A DNA stretch of 44,269 nt from Oscillospiraceae bacterium (GTDB lineage Bacteria > Bacillota > Clostridia > Oscillospirales > QAMX01). The first letter of the stretch is position 1. The number at the start of each line of letters is the position of its first letter. Shown one piece after another: positions 36,511-44,269 of this stretch. The translations under genes were made by a program, and so were the position numbers. The stretch spans positions 1-44,269 of the forward strand of contig SVLW01000014.1 in NCBI GenBank assembly GCA_015067705.1. Direction: 5' to 3'. The notes beneath the pieces are model-generated. The model made no database searches and was not told where the DNA came from. It was given only the letters and a program-made list of their open reading frames with translations.

Positions 36511-38219
36511 GCTTGACCATTGACAAGAAAACACTGTCCGTACCGGAGGGTATTACCATTTTAGAGGCGGCCCGTTCCGCCGGGATCCGGATCCCCACGC
36601 TCTGTGCGTTGAAAAATCTGAACGAGATCGGTGCCTGCCGGGTCTGTGTGGTGGAGGTGGAGGGCAGCGCAGCACTGCGCGCCGCCTGCAACACCATCGT
36701 ATCCGACGGCATGGTGATCCATACGAATACCCGGAAAGTCCGCGAGGCACGGCGGGATATCGTGGAGCTGATCCTCTCCCGGCATGACTGTCATTGCCCC
36801 ACCTGTCCCCGTAACGGCAACTGCGAACTGCAGACGCTGGCGGCCGACTTGCATATCGGCGCGCTGCCCTTTGCCAGCAAGGTGCCAGAAAACCGCTGGA
36901 ACAACGCGTTCCCGCTGATTCGCCAGGAATCCAAGTGCATCGGATGTCTGCGCTGTGTGGCCGTCTGTGACAAGGTGCAGGGTCTGCATGTCTGGGATCT
37001 TCTGGGCAGCGGCAGCCGCGCCCGCGTGGGCCTGCGCGCAGCGGACTCCATTGAACTGAGTGACTGCGTGCTCTGTGGTCAGTGCATCACCCATTGCCCG
37101 GTGGGCGCTCTCACGGAGCGGGACGACACCCGCGCCGCCTGGGACGCCATCGAGGATGAAGAGAAGATCACGGTGGCACAGATCGCCCCCGCTGTCCGCG
37201 CCGCCTGGGCGGAACAGCTGGGCATTCCCGATGAGATCGCCACGGTTGGCCGTATGGTGGCCGCCGCCAAGGCACTGGGCTTCTCCTATGTGCTGGATAC
37301 CGATTTCTCTGCTGATCTGACCATTATGGAAGAGGCGTCGGAGCTTTTGGAGCGTCTTGCGCACAAAGAGGACTACGCCTGGCCCATGTTCACTTCCTGC
37401 TGCCCCGGCTGGGTGCGCTTTGCCAGAGCGCAGCATCCGGAGCTTCTGCCGAATCTCTCCTCCGCCAAGAGCCCCCAGCAGATGTTCGGCGCTATGATCA
37501 AGACCTATTTCGCGGAAAAGACCGAGACGCCGGCCGCGTCCATCTGCTCCGTGTCCATTATGCCCTGCGTCGCCAAGAAGTACGAGGCGGGCGTTCCTGC
37601 CGTGAACGGCGCGGATGCCGGCGCGGACGTGGATCTGGTGCTCACCACCCGGGAATTCGCCCGCATGATCCGCGAAGCGCAGATCAACGTAGCGGACCTG
37701 CCGGAGCTGCCCTTTGATGCACCGCTTGGACTTGGCACCGGTGCCGGCGTGATCTTCGGCACCACCGGCGGCGTCATGGAGGCCGCCCTCCGCACTGCCA
37801 GTTTCATGCTCACCGGCAAGAATCCCGATCCGGACGCCTTCCGTCAGATCCGCATTGAGTCTGGCTATCGCACCTTCTCCATGGAACTTGCGGGCAGCAC
37901 CGTCACGGTGGCGGTGGTCAGCGGTCTTGAAAATACCGATACCCTGCTTGCCGCCATGCGCCGCGGCGAGATCGCCTGTGACTTCGTAGAGGTCATGGCC
38001 TGTCCCGGCGGCTGTGCCGGCGGCGGCGGCCAGCCCATCATTGCCGGAGAAGAGCGCGCCGCCCTCCGCGGCGGAAAGCTCCGCGCACTGGACTGTGCCA
38101 GCGCGCTGCGCTTCTCTCATGAAAACCCCGATGTGCAGAAGGCCTATGCCGAGTATCTGGAAAAACCCCTCAGCGAAAAGGCACACCATCTCCTGCACAC
38201 CAATCAGGCAGAGTGGTAA
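36504..38219 (+). CDS. hydA: [FeFe] hydrogenase, group A
   Basis: 571 residues. N-terminal 2Fe-2S domain (CALKNLNEIGACRVC), a His-ligated 4Fe-4S (HDCHCPTCPRNGNCELQ), two ferredoxin-like 4Fe-4S clusters (CIGCLRCVAVCDK; CVLCGQCITHCP), and the H-cluster domain with L1 TSCCPGWV, L2 MPCVAKKYE and L3 EVMACPGGCAGGGGQP. All four H-cluster cysteines are present, and the C-terminal small-subunit region (AYAEYLEKPLSEKAHHLLHT) is fused, as in monomeric and trimeric group A enzymes. Cytosolic; makes or oxidises H2. No maturation genes (hydE, F, G) lie in the window. The upstream flavoprotein is probably its electron-exchange subunit. Confidence 0.96.
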   Translation: MVSLTIDKKTLSVPEGITILEAARSAGIRIPTLCALKNLNEIGACRVCVVEVEGSAALRAACNTIVSDGMVIHTNTRKVREARRDIVELILSRHDCHCPTCPRNGNCELQTLAADLHIGALPFASKVPENRWNNAFPLIRQESKCIGCLRCVAVCDKVQGLHVWDLLGSGSRARVGLRAADSIELSDCVLCGQCITHCPVGALTERDDTRAAWDAIEDEEKITVAQIAPAVRAAWAEQLGIPDEIATVGRMVAAAKALGFSYVLDTDFSADLTIMEEASELLERLAHKEDYAWPMFTSCCPGWVRFARAQHPELLPNLSSAKSPQQMFGAMIKTYFAEKTETPAASICSVSIMPCVAKKYEAGVPAVNGADAGADVDLVLTTREFARMIREAQINVADLPELPFDAPLGLGTGAGVIFGTTGGVMEAALRTASFMLTGKNPDPDAFRQIRIESGYRTFSMELAGSTVTVAVVSGLENTDTLLAAMRRGEIACDFVEVMACPGGCAGGGGQPIIAGEERAALRGGKLRALDCASALRFSHENPDVQKAYAEYLEKPLSEKAHHLLHTNQAEW

Positions 38220-38227
38220 CATAGATA

Positions 38228-38264
38228 AAAACCGTGCGGCGGGAATTCTCTGCCGCACGGTTTT
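38228..38264 (+). terminator. Terminator of the hydrogenase operon
   Basis: 13-bp stem AAAACCGTGCGGC/GCCGCACGGTTTT (38228-38240 with 38252-38264). Confidence 0.85.
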
Positions 38265-38274
38265 CCTGTTTCAC

Positions 38275-38303
38275 TGGACAGAGTTCCGTCGTTTTGCTAT
38301 ACT
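38275..38303 (+). promoter_or_regulatory. Promoter of recQ
   Basis: TGGACA (38275-38280), 17-bp spacer, TATACT (38298-38303), 47 bp before the ATG. Confidence 0.65.
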
Positions 38304-38350
38304 AATGAGAAAGAACGTCTGTTCCATCTTATTTTTCCGGGGAGGCTCCC

Positions 38351-40213
38351 ATGCACCAGGATCCACACAGTATCTTAAAAACCTATTTCGGACACAGTGC
38401 CTTTCGTCCCGGACAGGAGGCACTGGTGGATGCGCTGCTCTCCGGCCGGGATGTGCTGGGCGTGATGCCCACCGGCGCGGGAAAATCCGTCTGCTATCAG
38501 GTGCCGGCCATGCTGCTGCCCGGCATGACCGTGGTGATCTCGCCGCTGATCTCGCTCATGAAGGATCAGGTGGCGGCCCTCACCGCCGCGGGGATCCCCG
38601 CGGCCTGTCTGAATTCCTCTCTTACTGCCGAGGAATACCGGGACGTGCTGCATCGCGCCTCCATCGGCGCCGTGAAGATCCTGTATGTGGCGCCGGAGCG
38701 GCTTTCCACCGCGGGCTTCCGGGAACTGACGGCGCGGGTGGAGATCCCTCTGGTGGCGGTGGACGAGGCGCACTGCGTCTCCCAGTGGGGCCAGGACTTC
38801 CGCCCCAGTTATCTCTCGATTCCGGAATTTCTGGCCTGTCTGCCCCGCCGTCCGATTCTGGGCGCTTTCACCGCCACAGCCACGGAAACCGTCCGGGCGG
38901 ATATTGAAAAACTTCTGACGCTGCGGGATCCTTTGTCTCTCACCACCGGCTTTGACCGGCCGAACCTGCATTTCGCAGTGGAAAAGCCCGGGAGAAAGGA
39001 TTACTGGCTGTGGGACTTCCTGCGGCAGCACCGAAAGGACAGCGGCATCATCTACTGCGCTACCCGGAAAAAGGTGGAAGCCGTGTGCGATACCCTGCGG
39101 GAACATCACGTTCTGGCCACCCGCTATCACGCGGGCCTCACGGACGAGGAACGGCGGCAGAATCAGGAGGATTTTGTCTATGACCGCGTCCAGGTGATGG
39201 TGGCCACCAACGCCTTCGGCATGGGCATTGACAAGTCAAACGTGGGCTTTGTAATTCATTACAATATGCCCCAGAATATCGAGAGTTATTATCAGGAGGC
39301 GGGCCGCGCAGGCCGCGACGGCCAGCCCGCCGAATGTGTGCTGCTCTTCTCAAAGGGCGATGTCCAGACCGCCCGGTACTTCATCGATCACGGCACGGAG
39401 AATGAGCGCCTGTCCGCAGAGGAACAGGAATTCGTCCGTCAGCAGGATTTACAGCGTCTGGACGCCATGGTTGCCTACTGTAATACCGCCGACTGTCTGC
39501 GGAATTACCTGCTGCGCTATTTTGGCGAGCGCCCCGCCTCTGCCTGCGGCAACTGCGGGAATTGCCAGGGAGAACTCGTCACCCAGGACATCACCATCGA
39601 GGCACAGAAGATCCTCTCCGGCGTGGTGCGGGTGGAGCGGAAATACCGCACGGGCCTGGGCCTCACCCTGATCGTGCGGATGCTTGCGGGCAGCCGGGAA
39701 CAGCGGGTCATGGAGCTGGGCCTTGATCGGATCCCCACCTATGGCGCGCTGCATGGCGAGAGCCGCACCCAGATCCGGGCATATATCGACCAGTTGATCA
39801 CGGATGGGTATCTCATGCTCACCACCGGGGAATACCCGGTGCTGCGGGTGACGAACCGGGCCCGTGCCGTGCTCTTTGAAGGAGAGCGGGTATTCTATCG
39901 CACGATCCGCCGGGAGGGCAGGAGACAGCCCGATACGCTGCCCCGCCGCCCCAAGCGGAACCGACGGGAGGCGGAGGAGATCGATCCCGACCCGGAGGAC
40001 GGTCTGCTGGCCGCGCTGCGGCGTCTGCGCATGGAGATCGCCCGGGAGCTGCAGGTGCCGGCCTATGTGGTGTTCTCCAATGCCACGCTATTTGACATGG
40101 CGGAAAAACGTCCCACCACCATGGAGGACTTTCGGATGGTGTCCGGCGTGGGCGAGGTAAAGGCCGCCCGCTACGGCGAGAAGTTCATCGCAGAAATTGA
40201 AAAATGGGTATAA
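38351..40213 (+). CDS. recQ: ATP-dependent DNA helicase RecQ
   Basis: 620 residues, complete. SF2 helicase core: Walker A MPTGAGKS, DEAH motif VDEAHCVSQWGQDFR, motif VI YYQEAGRAGRDGQ. RQC zinc site YCNTADCLRNYLLRYF followed by CGNCGNC, a winged helix, and a C-terminal HRDC domain (PTTMEDFRMVSGVGEVKAAR). Unwinds recombination and replication intermediates. The aromatic-rich loop reads WGQDFRPSY: Gln replaces the His of the better studied WGHDFRPEY, a change I believe is common in Clostridia. Start ATG after GGGGAGGCTCCC. Monocistronic. Confidence 0.95.
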   Translation: MHQDPHSILKTYFGHSAFRPGQEALVDALLSGRDVLGVMPTGAGKSVCYQVPAMLLPGMTVVISPLISLMKDQVAALTAAGIPAACLNSSLTAEEYRDVLHRASIGAVKILYVAPERLSTAGFRELTARVEIPLVAVDEAHCVSQWGQDFRPSYLSIPEFLACLPRRPILGAFTATATETVRADIEKLLTLRDPLSLTTGFDRPNLHFAVEKPGRKDYWLWDFLRQHRKDSGIIYCATRKKVEAVCDTLREHHVLATRYHAGLTDEERRQNQEDFVYDRVQVMVATNAFGMGIDKSNVGFVIHYNMPQNIESYYQEAGRAGRDGQPAECVLLFSKGDVQTARYFIDHGTENERLSAEEQEFVRQQDLQRLDAMVAYCNTADCLRNYLLRYFGERPASACGNCGNCQGELVTQDITIEAQKILSGVVRVERKYRTGLGLTLIVRMLAGSREQRVMELGLDRIPTYGALHGESRTQIRAYIDQLITDGYLMLTTGEYPVLRVTNRARAVLFEGERVFYRTIRREGRRQPDTLPRRPKRNRREAEEIDPDPEDGLLAALRRLRMEIARELQVPAYVVFSNATLFDMAEKRPTTMEDFRMVSGVGEVKAARYGEKFIAEIEKWV

Positions 40214-40214
40214 G

Positions 40215-40248
40215 AAAAGCGCGAGAGGTTCACACTCTCGCGCTTTTT
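40215..40248. terminator. Bidirectional terminator between recQ and sulP
   Basis: 10-bp core AGCGCGAGAG/CTCTCGCGCT (40218-40227 with 40235-40244), flanked by AAAA and TTTTT. Confidence 0.88.
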
Positions 40249-40256
40249 ATGCATTT

Positions 40257-41915
40257 TCAGCTGCGAACCGCTTCGCCGACGATTTCCTCTGCCCGGAGCA
40301 GAGCCTCATCGATGTGGGCGCAGAAGTTTTCTTCGCCGATGCGCTCCCGGAAACCGGCATGGCGCATGGCGTTCATGGGCTGTTCATTGACGTGGGAGAA
40401 CACCACGGTGATGCCGTCTGCCTGACAACGCTTATGGAGAGCCAAAAGGGCGTCCATGGCGGTGCTGTCGATGGCGGGCACGCTGCGCATCCGCAGGATC
40501 AGACAGCGGGTTTTCTCGGTGGTGGTGATGTGGCTGATCTGACCGGCGGCGCCGAAGAAGAGCGGGCCGGAGATCTCATATACACTGACGGAGTGGGGGA
40601 TATGCAGGAGCTTTTCCCGGTCGTCCTCGTCGGCGTCTTCGGGACGCAGCCAACCGCGGACAGAAGTCTCGTCGCTCATGCGCTTCATGAAGAGCAGGCA
40701 GGCCATCAGCATACCCACCTCAATGGCGATGACCAGGTCAAACACCACGGTGAGGATAAAGGTGACAAAGAGCACCATCACGTCACTCTTGGGAGCGGTG
40801 CGGGTGAGCTGGACAAAGGTGCGCCAGCCGCACATATTGTAGGCCACCATGAAGAGAATGGCGGCGATGGTGGGCATGGGAATCAGGCCCGCATAGGGCA
40901 TCAGCACCACCAGGATCAGGGCCAGCACCACGGCATGGATCATACCGGCTACAGGGGTGCGGCCGCCGTTTTTGATGTTGGCGGCAGTGCGGGCGATGGC
41001 GCCGGTGGCAGGAATGCCGCCGAAGAGGGCAGAGGCGATGTTGCCCGCGCCCTGTGCCACCAGTTCCATGTTGGAACGGTGACGTCCGCCGATCATGCCG
41101 TCTGCCACCACGCAGGACAGGAGGGACTCAATGGCGGCGAGGATGGCAATGGTAAAGCCATCGGACAGCGCACCGGAGAAGAGCTCAAAGCTCAGTTCCG
41201 GCAGATGGAATTTGGGCAGTTCGCCGGACAGGGTGTAGAGATCCCCGATGGTATTGACCTGCAGGGGCAGGAACTGCACCATGAGAATGCCCACCAGCAC
41301 GGCTACCAGAGAACCCGGGATCTTCTGGGTGATGCGGGGCATGATGATCTGCACGGCCAGGCACACGAGACCCACGATCATGGCGTCCACGGAGAAGGTG
41401 TCAAGACCGGCAAAGAGGGCCTCCAGCTTCTCCACGGTCTCCACGGTGGGCATACCGGCGGGATAGCTCATGCCGAAGAAGTCCTTGATCTGGCCGATCA
41501 CGATGGTGACGGCGATACCCGCGGTGAAGCCCACGGTGATGGTGGTGGGGATGTACTTGATGAGCGCGCCCAGCTTGCACACGCCCATGAGGATCAGGAG
41601 GAGACCCGCCACGATGGTGGCGGCGACTAAACCTTCAAAGCCGCTGCGGGCGACGATACCGGCCACAATGGTGGCAAAGGCGGCGGTGGGGCCAGCGATC
41701 TGCACGGCGCTGCCGCCCAGGGCAGAGATCACGAAACCGGCCACGATGGCGGTATAAATGCCCTGTTCCGGGCCGACGCCGGAGGCCAGAGCCAATGCGA
41801 TGGAGAGGGGCAGCGCGATGATGGCCACGATCACACCGGCCACCAGATCCTTAACGAACTGGCCGCCGCGATAGCCCTTCATCTGGCTGAATAACATGGG
41901 TTTCAGCTTGTCCAT
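40257..41915 (-). CDS. SulP-family anion transporter with STAS domain
   Basis: 552 residues. Membrane part to ~residue 410 with paired 7+7 helices: LVAGVIVAIIALPLSIALALASGVGPEQG, split as LVAGVIVAIIALPL and ALASGVGPEQGIY, then GGSAVQIAGPTAAFATI. The C-terminal STAS domain contains VPAIDSTAMDALLALHKRC, with Asp-Ser-Thr as in anti-sigma antagonists. Members carry sulfate, bicarbonate or dicarboxylates; in an anaerobe without visible sulfate genes near by, bicarbonate or organic acids are as likely. Own promoter; monocistronic. Confidence 0.93.
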   Translation of the reverse strand: MDKLKPMLFSQMKGYRGGQFVKDLVAGVIVAIIALPLSIALALASGVGPEQGIYTAIVAGFVISALGGSAVQIAGPTAAFATIVAGIVARSGFEGLVAATIVAGLLLILMGVCKLGALIKYIPTTITVGFTAGIAVTIVIGQIKDFFGMSYPAGMPTVETVEKLEALFAGLDTFSVDAMIVGLVCLAVQIIMPRITQKIPGSLVAVLVGILMVQFLPLQVNTIGDLYTLSGELPKFHLPELSFELFSGALSDGFTIAILAAIESLLSCVVADGMIGGRHRSNMELVAQGAGNIASALFGGIPATGAIARTAANIKNGGRTPVAGMIHAVVLALILVVLMPYAGLIPMPTIAAILFMVAYNMCGWRTFVQLTRTAPKSDVMVLFVTFILTVVFDLVIAIEVGMLMACLLFMKRMSDETSVRGWLRPEDADEDDREKLLHIPHSVSVYEISGPLFFGAAGQISHITTTEKTRCLILRMRSVPAIDSTAMDALLALHKRCQADGITVVFSHVNEQPMNAMRHAGFRERIGEENFCAHIDEALLRAEEIVGEAVRS

Positions 41916-41968
41916 GGGGATATCTCCTTATCAAAATGTGTTCAGAAATCGGAAAACGCGCAATCTCT

Positions 41969-41996
41969 ATTATACCGTGCCGGCGGAAAATGTACA
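41969..41996 (-). promoter_or_regulatory. Promoter of the sulP gene
   Basis: Minus strand TATAAT (41969-41974) with TGTACA (41991-41996) as a weak -35, spacer 16 bp. Confidence 0.6.
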
Positions 41997-42061
41997 GACT
42001 CAGCTTGCATAGATTTTTCGCATTTTTTCGCGTGTTCCATGGCCGAAACGCCCGAAACCGC

Positions 42062-42096
42062 AAAAAAGCCCTGCGACAGGATGCCGCAGGGCTTTT
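42062..42096 (-). terminator. Terminator of pflBA
   Basis: 12-bp stem AAAAGCCCTGCG/CGCAGGGCTTTT (42064-42075 with 42085-42096), followed on the minus strand by six T overlapping the stem edge. Confidence 0.88.
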
Positions 42097-42112
42097 ATGG
42101 ATATCGTTTTTT

Positions 42113-42823
42113 TCAGCGCAGATGTTCCGGCAGTTCCGCCGCGAGCGCGGCGATCCCGGCTTCTGTCATGGCGGGCGTGTCCCGCAGAGGGAAGGGAATC
42201 CCCAGCGCGTCGTACTTCTCAAGACACAGCTTTCGGAATGGCAGAAGCTCGATCTTCTGAAGGTTCGGATAGGGGGAGAGCAGATCCAGAAGTGTCCGCA
42301 CATCCTCTGCCCGGTCGTTCAGTCCCGGCACCACCACATGGCGCACCCACATGGGGATCTTCCGCTCCCGTACACGGTCTAAAAACGCCAGTACCTGACG
42401 AAAGGAGATGCCGCAGTATTCCCGGTATGCCTCGTCGGACAAAAACTTCACATCCGCCAGCACCAGATCGGTGTGGGCAAGGACTTTTTCGATCCCGGCT
42501 TCCTCTCCAATGCCGCTGGTATCCAGTGCGGTGTGGATCCCCGCCTCGTGCAGTCGGCGGAACAGTTCCGCTACAAAATCCGGCTGCATCAGGGGTTCTC
42601 CGCCGGTGACGGTGACGCCGCCGTTTCGGATGTACGCGCGATAGCGCAGGATCTTCTGCACTAGTGCCTCCGGCGTTACTTCCTCTCCGCCTGCAAAATC
42701 CCAGGTGTCGGGATTGTGGCAGTAGGCACAGCGGGCGGGACAGCCCTGGCAGAACACCACACAGCGCAGTCCCGGACCGTCCACGGCCCCCATGGACTGG
42801 AAGGAATGAATGCGTCCCGTCAT
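42113..42823 (-). CDS. pflA: Pyruvate formate-lyase activating enzyme
   Basis: 236 residues from the ATG at 42823; an in-frame GTG at 42829 overlaps the pflB stop and is a possible alternative, with GAGG four bases before it. Radical SAM enzyme: MGAVDGPGLRCVVFCQGC, then the 4Fe-4S motif CPARCAYC, then NGGVTVTGGEPLMQP (SAM-binding GGE). C-terminal part as in PflA. Installs the glycyl radical on PFL under anaerobic conditions. Follows pflB directly (two-base gap or overlap), as usual. Confidence 0.96.
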   Translation of the reverse strand: MTGRIHSFQSMGAVDGPGLRCVVFCQGCPARCAYCHNPDTWDFAGGEEVTPEALVQKILRYRAYIRNGGVTVTGGEPLMQPDFVAELFRRLHEAGIHTALDTSGIGEEAGIEKVLAHTDLVLADVKFLSDEAYREYCGISFRQVLAFLDRVRERKIPMWVRHVVVPGLNDRAEDVRTLLDLLSPYPNLQKIELLPFRKLCLEKYDALGIPFPLRDTPAMTEAGIAALAAELPEHLR

Positions 42824-42825
42824 GC

Positions 42826-44269
42826 TCACAGCGCCTCGTGGAAGGTGCGGGAGATGACTTCCCGCTGCTGCTCGCGGGAGAGCTTATAGAAGTTCACCGC
42901 ATAACCGGACACACGGATCGTCAGGTTCGGGTACTTTTCGGGGTTATGATAGGCGTCGATGAGGGTTTCGCGGTTCAAGACATTCACGTTCAGGTGATGC
43001 GCCTTCTGGCCGAAATAACCGTCCAGGATATTCACCAGATTGCCGTAGCGCTCCTCCTCGTTCTTGCCCAGTGCCTGGGGAACGATGGAGAAGGTGTTGG
43101 AAATGCCGTCCCGGCACACGTCATAGGAGAGCTTGGCCACGGAGTTCAGGGACGCCAGTGCGCCGTTCTTCTCCCGGCCGTGCATGGGATTGGCGCCGGG
43201 GGCAAAGGGCTCTCCGGCCTTGCGGCCGTCGGGCGTGGCACCGGTCTTTTTGCCGTACACCACATTGGAGGTGATGGTCAGGATGGAGAGGGTGGCCTCT
43301 GCGTCCCGGTAGAGCTTCTGCTTTTTGAGCTCCCGGTAGAAGGCCTCCACCTGCTCTTTTGCAATGTTGTCCACGCGGTCGTCGTCGTTGCCGAAGGCGG
43401 GGTATTCGCCCTCCACCTCATAATCGGTGATCATGCCGGTCTCCTCATCCCGGACACAGCGGACGCGGGCATAGCGAATGGCGGAGAGAGAGTCGGCCAG
43501 CACGCTCATGCCGGCGATGCCGAAGGCCATGAAACGGTGTACCTTGGTATCGTGCAGGGCCATCTGGGTCTTTTCATAGGCGTATTTGTCGTGCATATAG
43601 TGGATGACGTTCATGGTGTTGGCGTACATCTTCGCCAGCCACGGACGATAGAAGTCAAGAAGCTCCAATACTTTGTCGTATTCGAGATACTCGCCCTGAT
43701 ACGGCTCGTGCACTGGGCCCACCTGCATCATGCTCTTCTCGTCCCGGCCGCCGTTTAAGGCCATCAGCATCATCTTCACCAGATTGGCGCGGGCGCCGAA
43801 GAACTGCATCTGCTTGCCGACTTTCATGGCGGACACACAGCAGGCAATGGCATAATCGTCGCCGTAGATGGGACGCATCAGATCATCGTTTTCATACTGG
43901 ATGGCGTCGGTGTCGCAGGAGACCTTGGCGCAATAGCGCTTGAAATTCTCCGGCAGAGCCTCAGACCACAGCACCGTGAGATTGGGTTCTGCGGAGGGCT
44001 TTAAGTTATAAAGCGTGTGCATCATACGATAGGTGCTCTTGGTCACAAGCGTGCGGCCGTCCTCGCCCATGCCGCCCAGTGCTTCGGTGATCCACATGGG
44101 ATCGCCGCCGAAGAGCTCGTTATAATCCGGGGTACGCAGATGCCGGGCCATGCGCAGCTTCATCACAAAGTCGTCCATCAGTTCCTGGGCGAATTCTTCC
44201 GTAATGAGGCCGGCGCGCAGATCGCGCTCGAAATAAATATCCAGGAAGGTGGCGGTGCGGCCCAGACTC
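42826..44269 (-). CDS. pflB: Pyruvate formate-lyase (formate acetyltransferase), 5' truncated by window
   Basis: The last ~480 residues; the frame remains open to the right edge ([17 protein letters not shown] at the edge is normal PFL sequence), so the N-terminus lies outside. Catalytic cysteine pair in [10 protein letters not shown] and the radical glycine in [13 protein letters not shown] near the C-terminus are both present. Converts pyruvate and CoA to acetyl-CoA and formate, the main anaerobic acetyl-CoA source here. pflA follows immediately downstream. Confidence 0.97.
   Translation of the reverse strand, partial: SLGRTATFLDIYFERDLRAGLITEEFAQELMDDFVMKLRMARHLRTPDYNELFGGDPMWITEALGGMGEDGRTLVTKSTYRMMHTLYNLKPSAEPNLTVLWSEALPENFKRYCAKVSCDTDAIQYENDDLMRPIYGDDYAIACCVSAMKVGKQMQFFGARANLVKMMLMALNGGRDEKSMMQVGPVHEPYQGEYLEYDKVLELLDFYRPWLAKMYANTMNVIHYMHDKYAYEKTQMALHDTKVHRFMAFGIAGMSVLADSLSAIRYARVRCVRDEETGMITDYEVEGEYPAFGNDDDRVDNIAKEQVEAFYRELKKQKLYRDAEATLSILTITSNVVYGKKTGATPDGRKAGEPFAPGANPMHGREKNGALASLNSVAKLSYDVCRDGISNTFSIVPQALGKNEEERYGNLVNILDGYFGQKAHHLNVNVLNRETLIDAYHNPEKYPNLTIRVSGYAVNFYKLSREQQREVISRTFHEAL

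Noticed and set aside
34690-38258. Two long open frames on the minus strand opposite the hydrogenase operon
   Set aside because: They mirror real genes with complete FeS, FAD and H-cluster motifs and show no family pattern or ribosome-binding site.

Overview
The window looks like chromosome of a GC-rich, strictly anaerobic, spore-forming Clostridia bacterium, most likely Oscillospirales/Ruminococcaceae-like. The evidence is a complete cotJABC spore-coat operon, a group A [FeFe] hydrogenase, pyruvate formate-lyase with its activase, several cytosolic-looking plant-polysaccharide glycosidases, strong AGGAGG ribosome-binding sites, and frequent TTG starts. Family assignments come from reading motifs and remembered family architecture; no database search was run.

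Left edge (1-1744) is different. It is visibly AT-rich (25/60 G+C at 361-420 and 17/60 at 541-600, against 36/60 at 4501-4560, counted by eye). It carries the C-terminal end of an AAA/ABC-type ATPase, an RloB-like TOPRIM protein overlapping it, and a small excisionase-like helix-turn-helix gene. It stops at the 3' half of a tRNA-Arg(CCT) gene (1700-1744) with that tRNA's terminator still behind it. I read this as the right end of an integrated element with an ATPase+RloB defence module (RloA/RloB, AbiLi/AbiLii type) as cargo.

1896-16745: a TSUP transporter fused to a dolichol/phytol-kinase-like domain; a GH2 beta-mannosidase; a MATE efflux pump; a large GH51 arabinofuranosidase; a diacylglycerol-kinase-family lipid kinase; then trkA-trkH-abfA (K+ uptake plus a second, canonical GH51 enzyme) joined by 4-base overlaps; and a divergent M23 peptidase with an N-terminal membrane anchor.

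16795-25416: a nucleotidyltransferase overlapping a membrane protein, then the nusA operon read leftward: rimP, nusA, ylxR, ylxQ, infB, an rbfA::nrnA fusion and a terminal SGNH hydrolase.

25589-31902: an amidohydrolase-pepF operon, cotJABC, and a ccdA-tlpA-nudix-def operon.

31959-44269: a GH3 beta-glucosidase with permuted domain order; a two-gene [FeFe]-hydrogenase unit whose electron-input subunit is a NuoF-type FeS segment fused to a GltD-like flavoprotein; recQ; a SulP/STAS anion transporter; and pflB-pflA, with pflB running off the right edge. Together the right half handles mixed-acid/H2 fermentation of sugars released by the GH2, GH3 and GH51 enzymes. Convergent genes are repeatedly separated by bidirectional terminators, and most transcription units have a recognisable sigma-A-type promoter.
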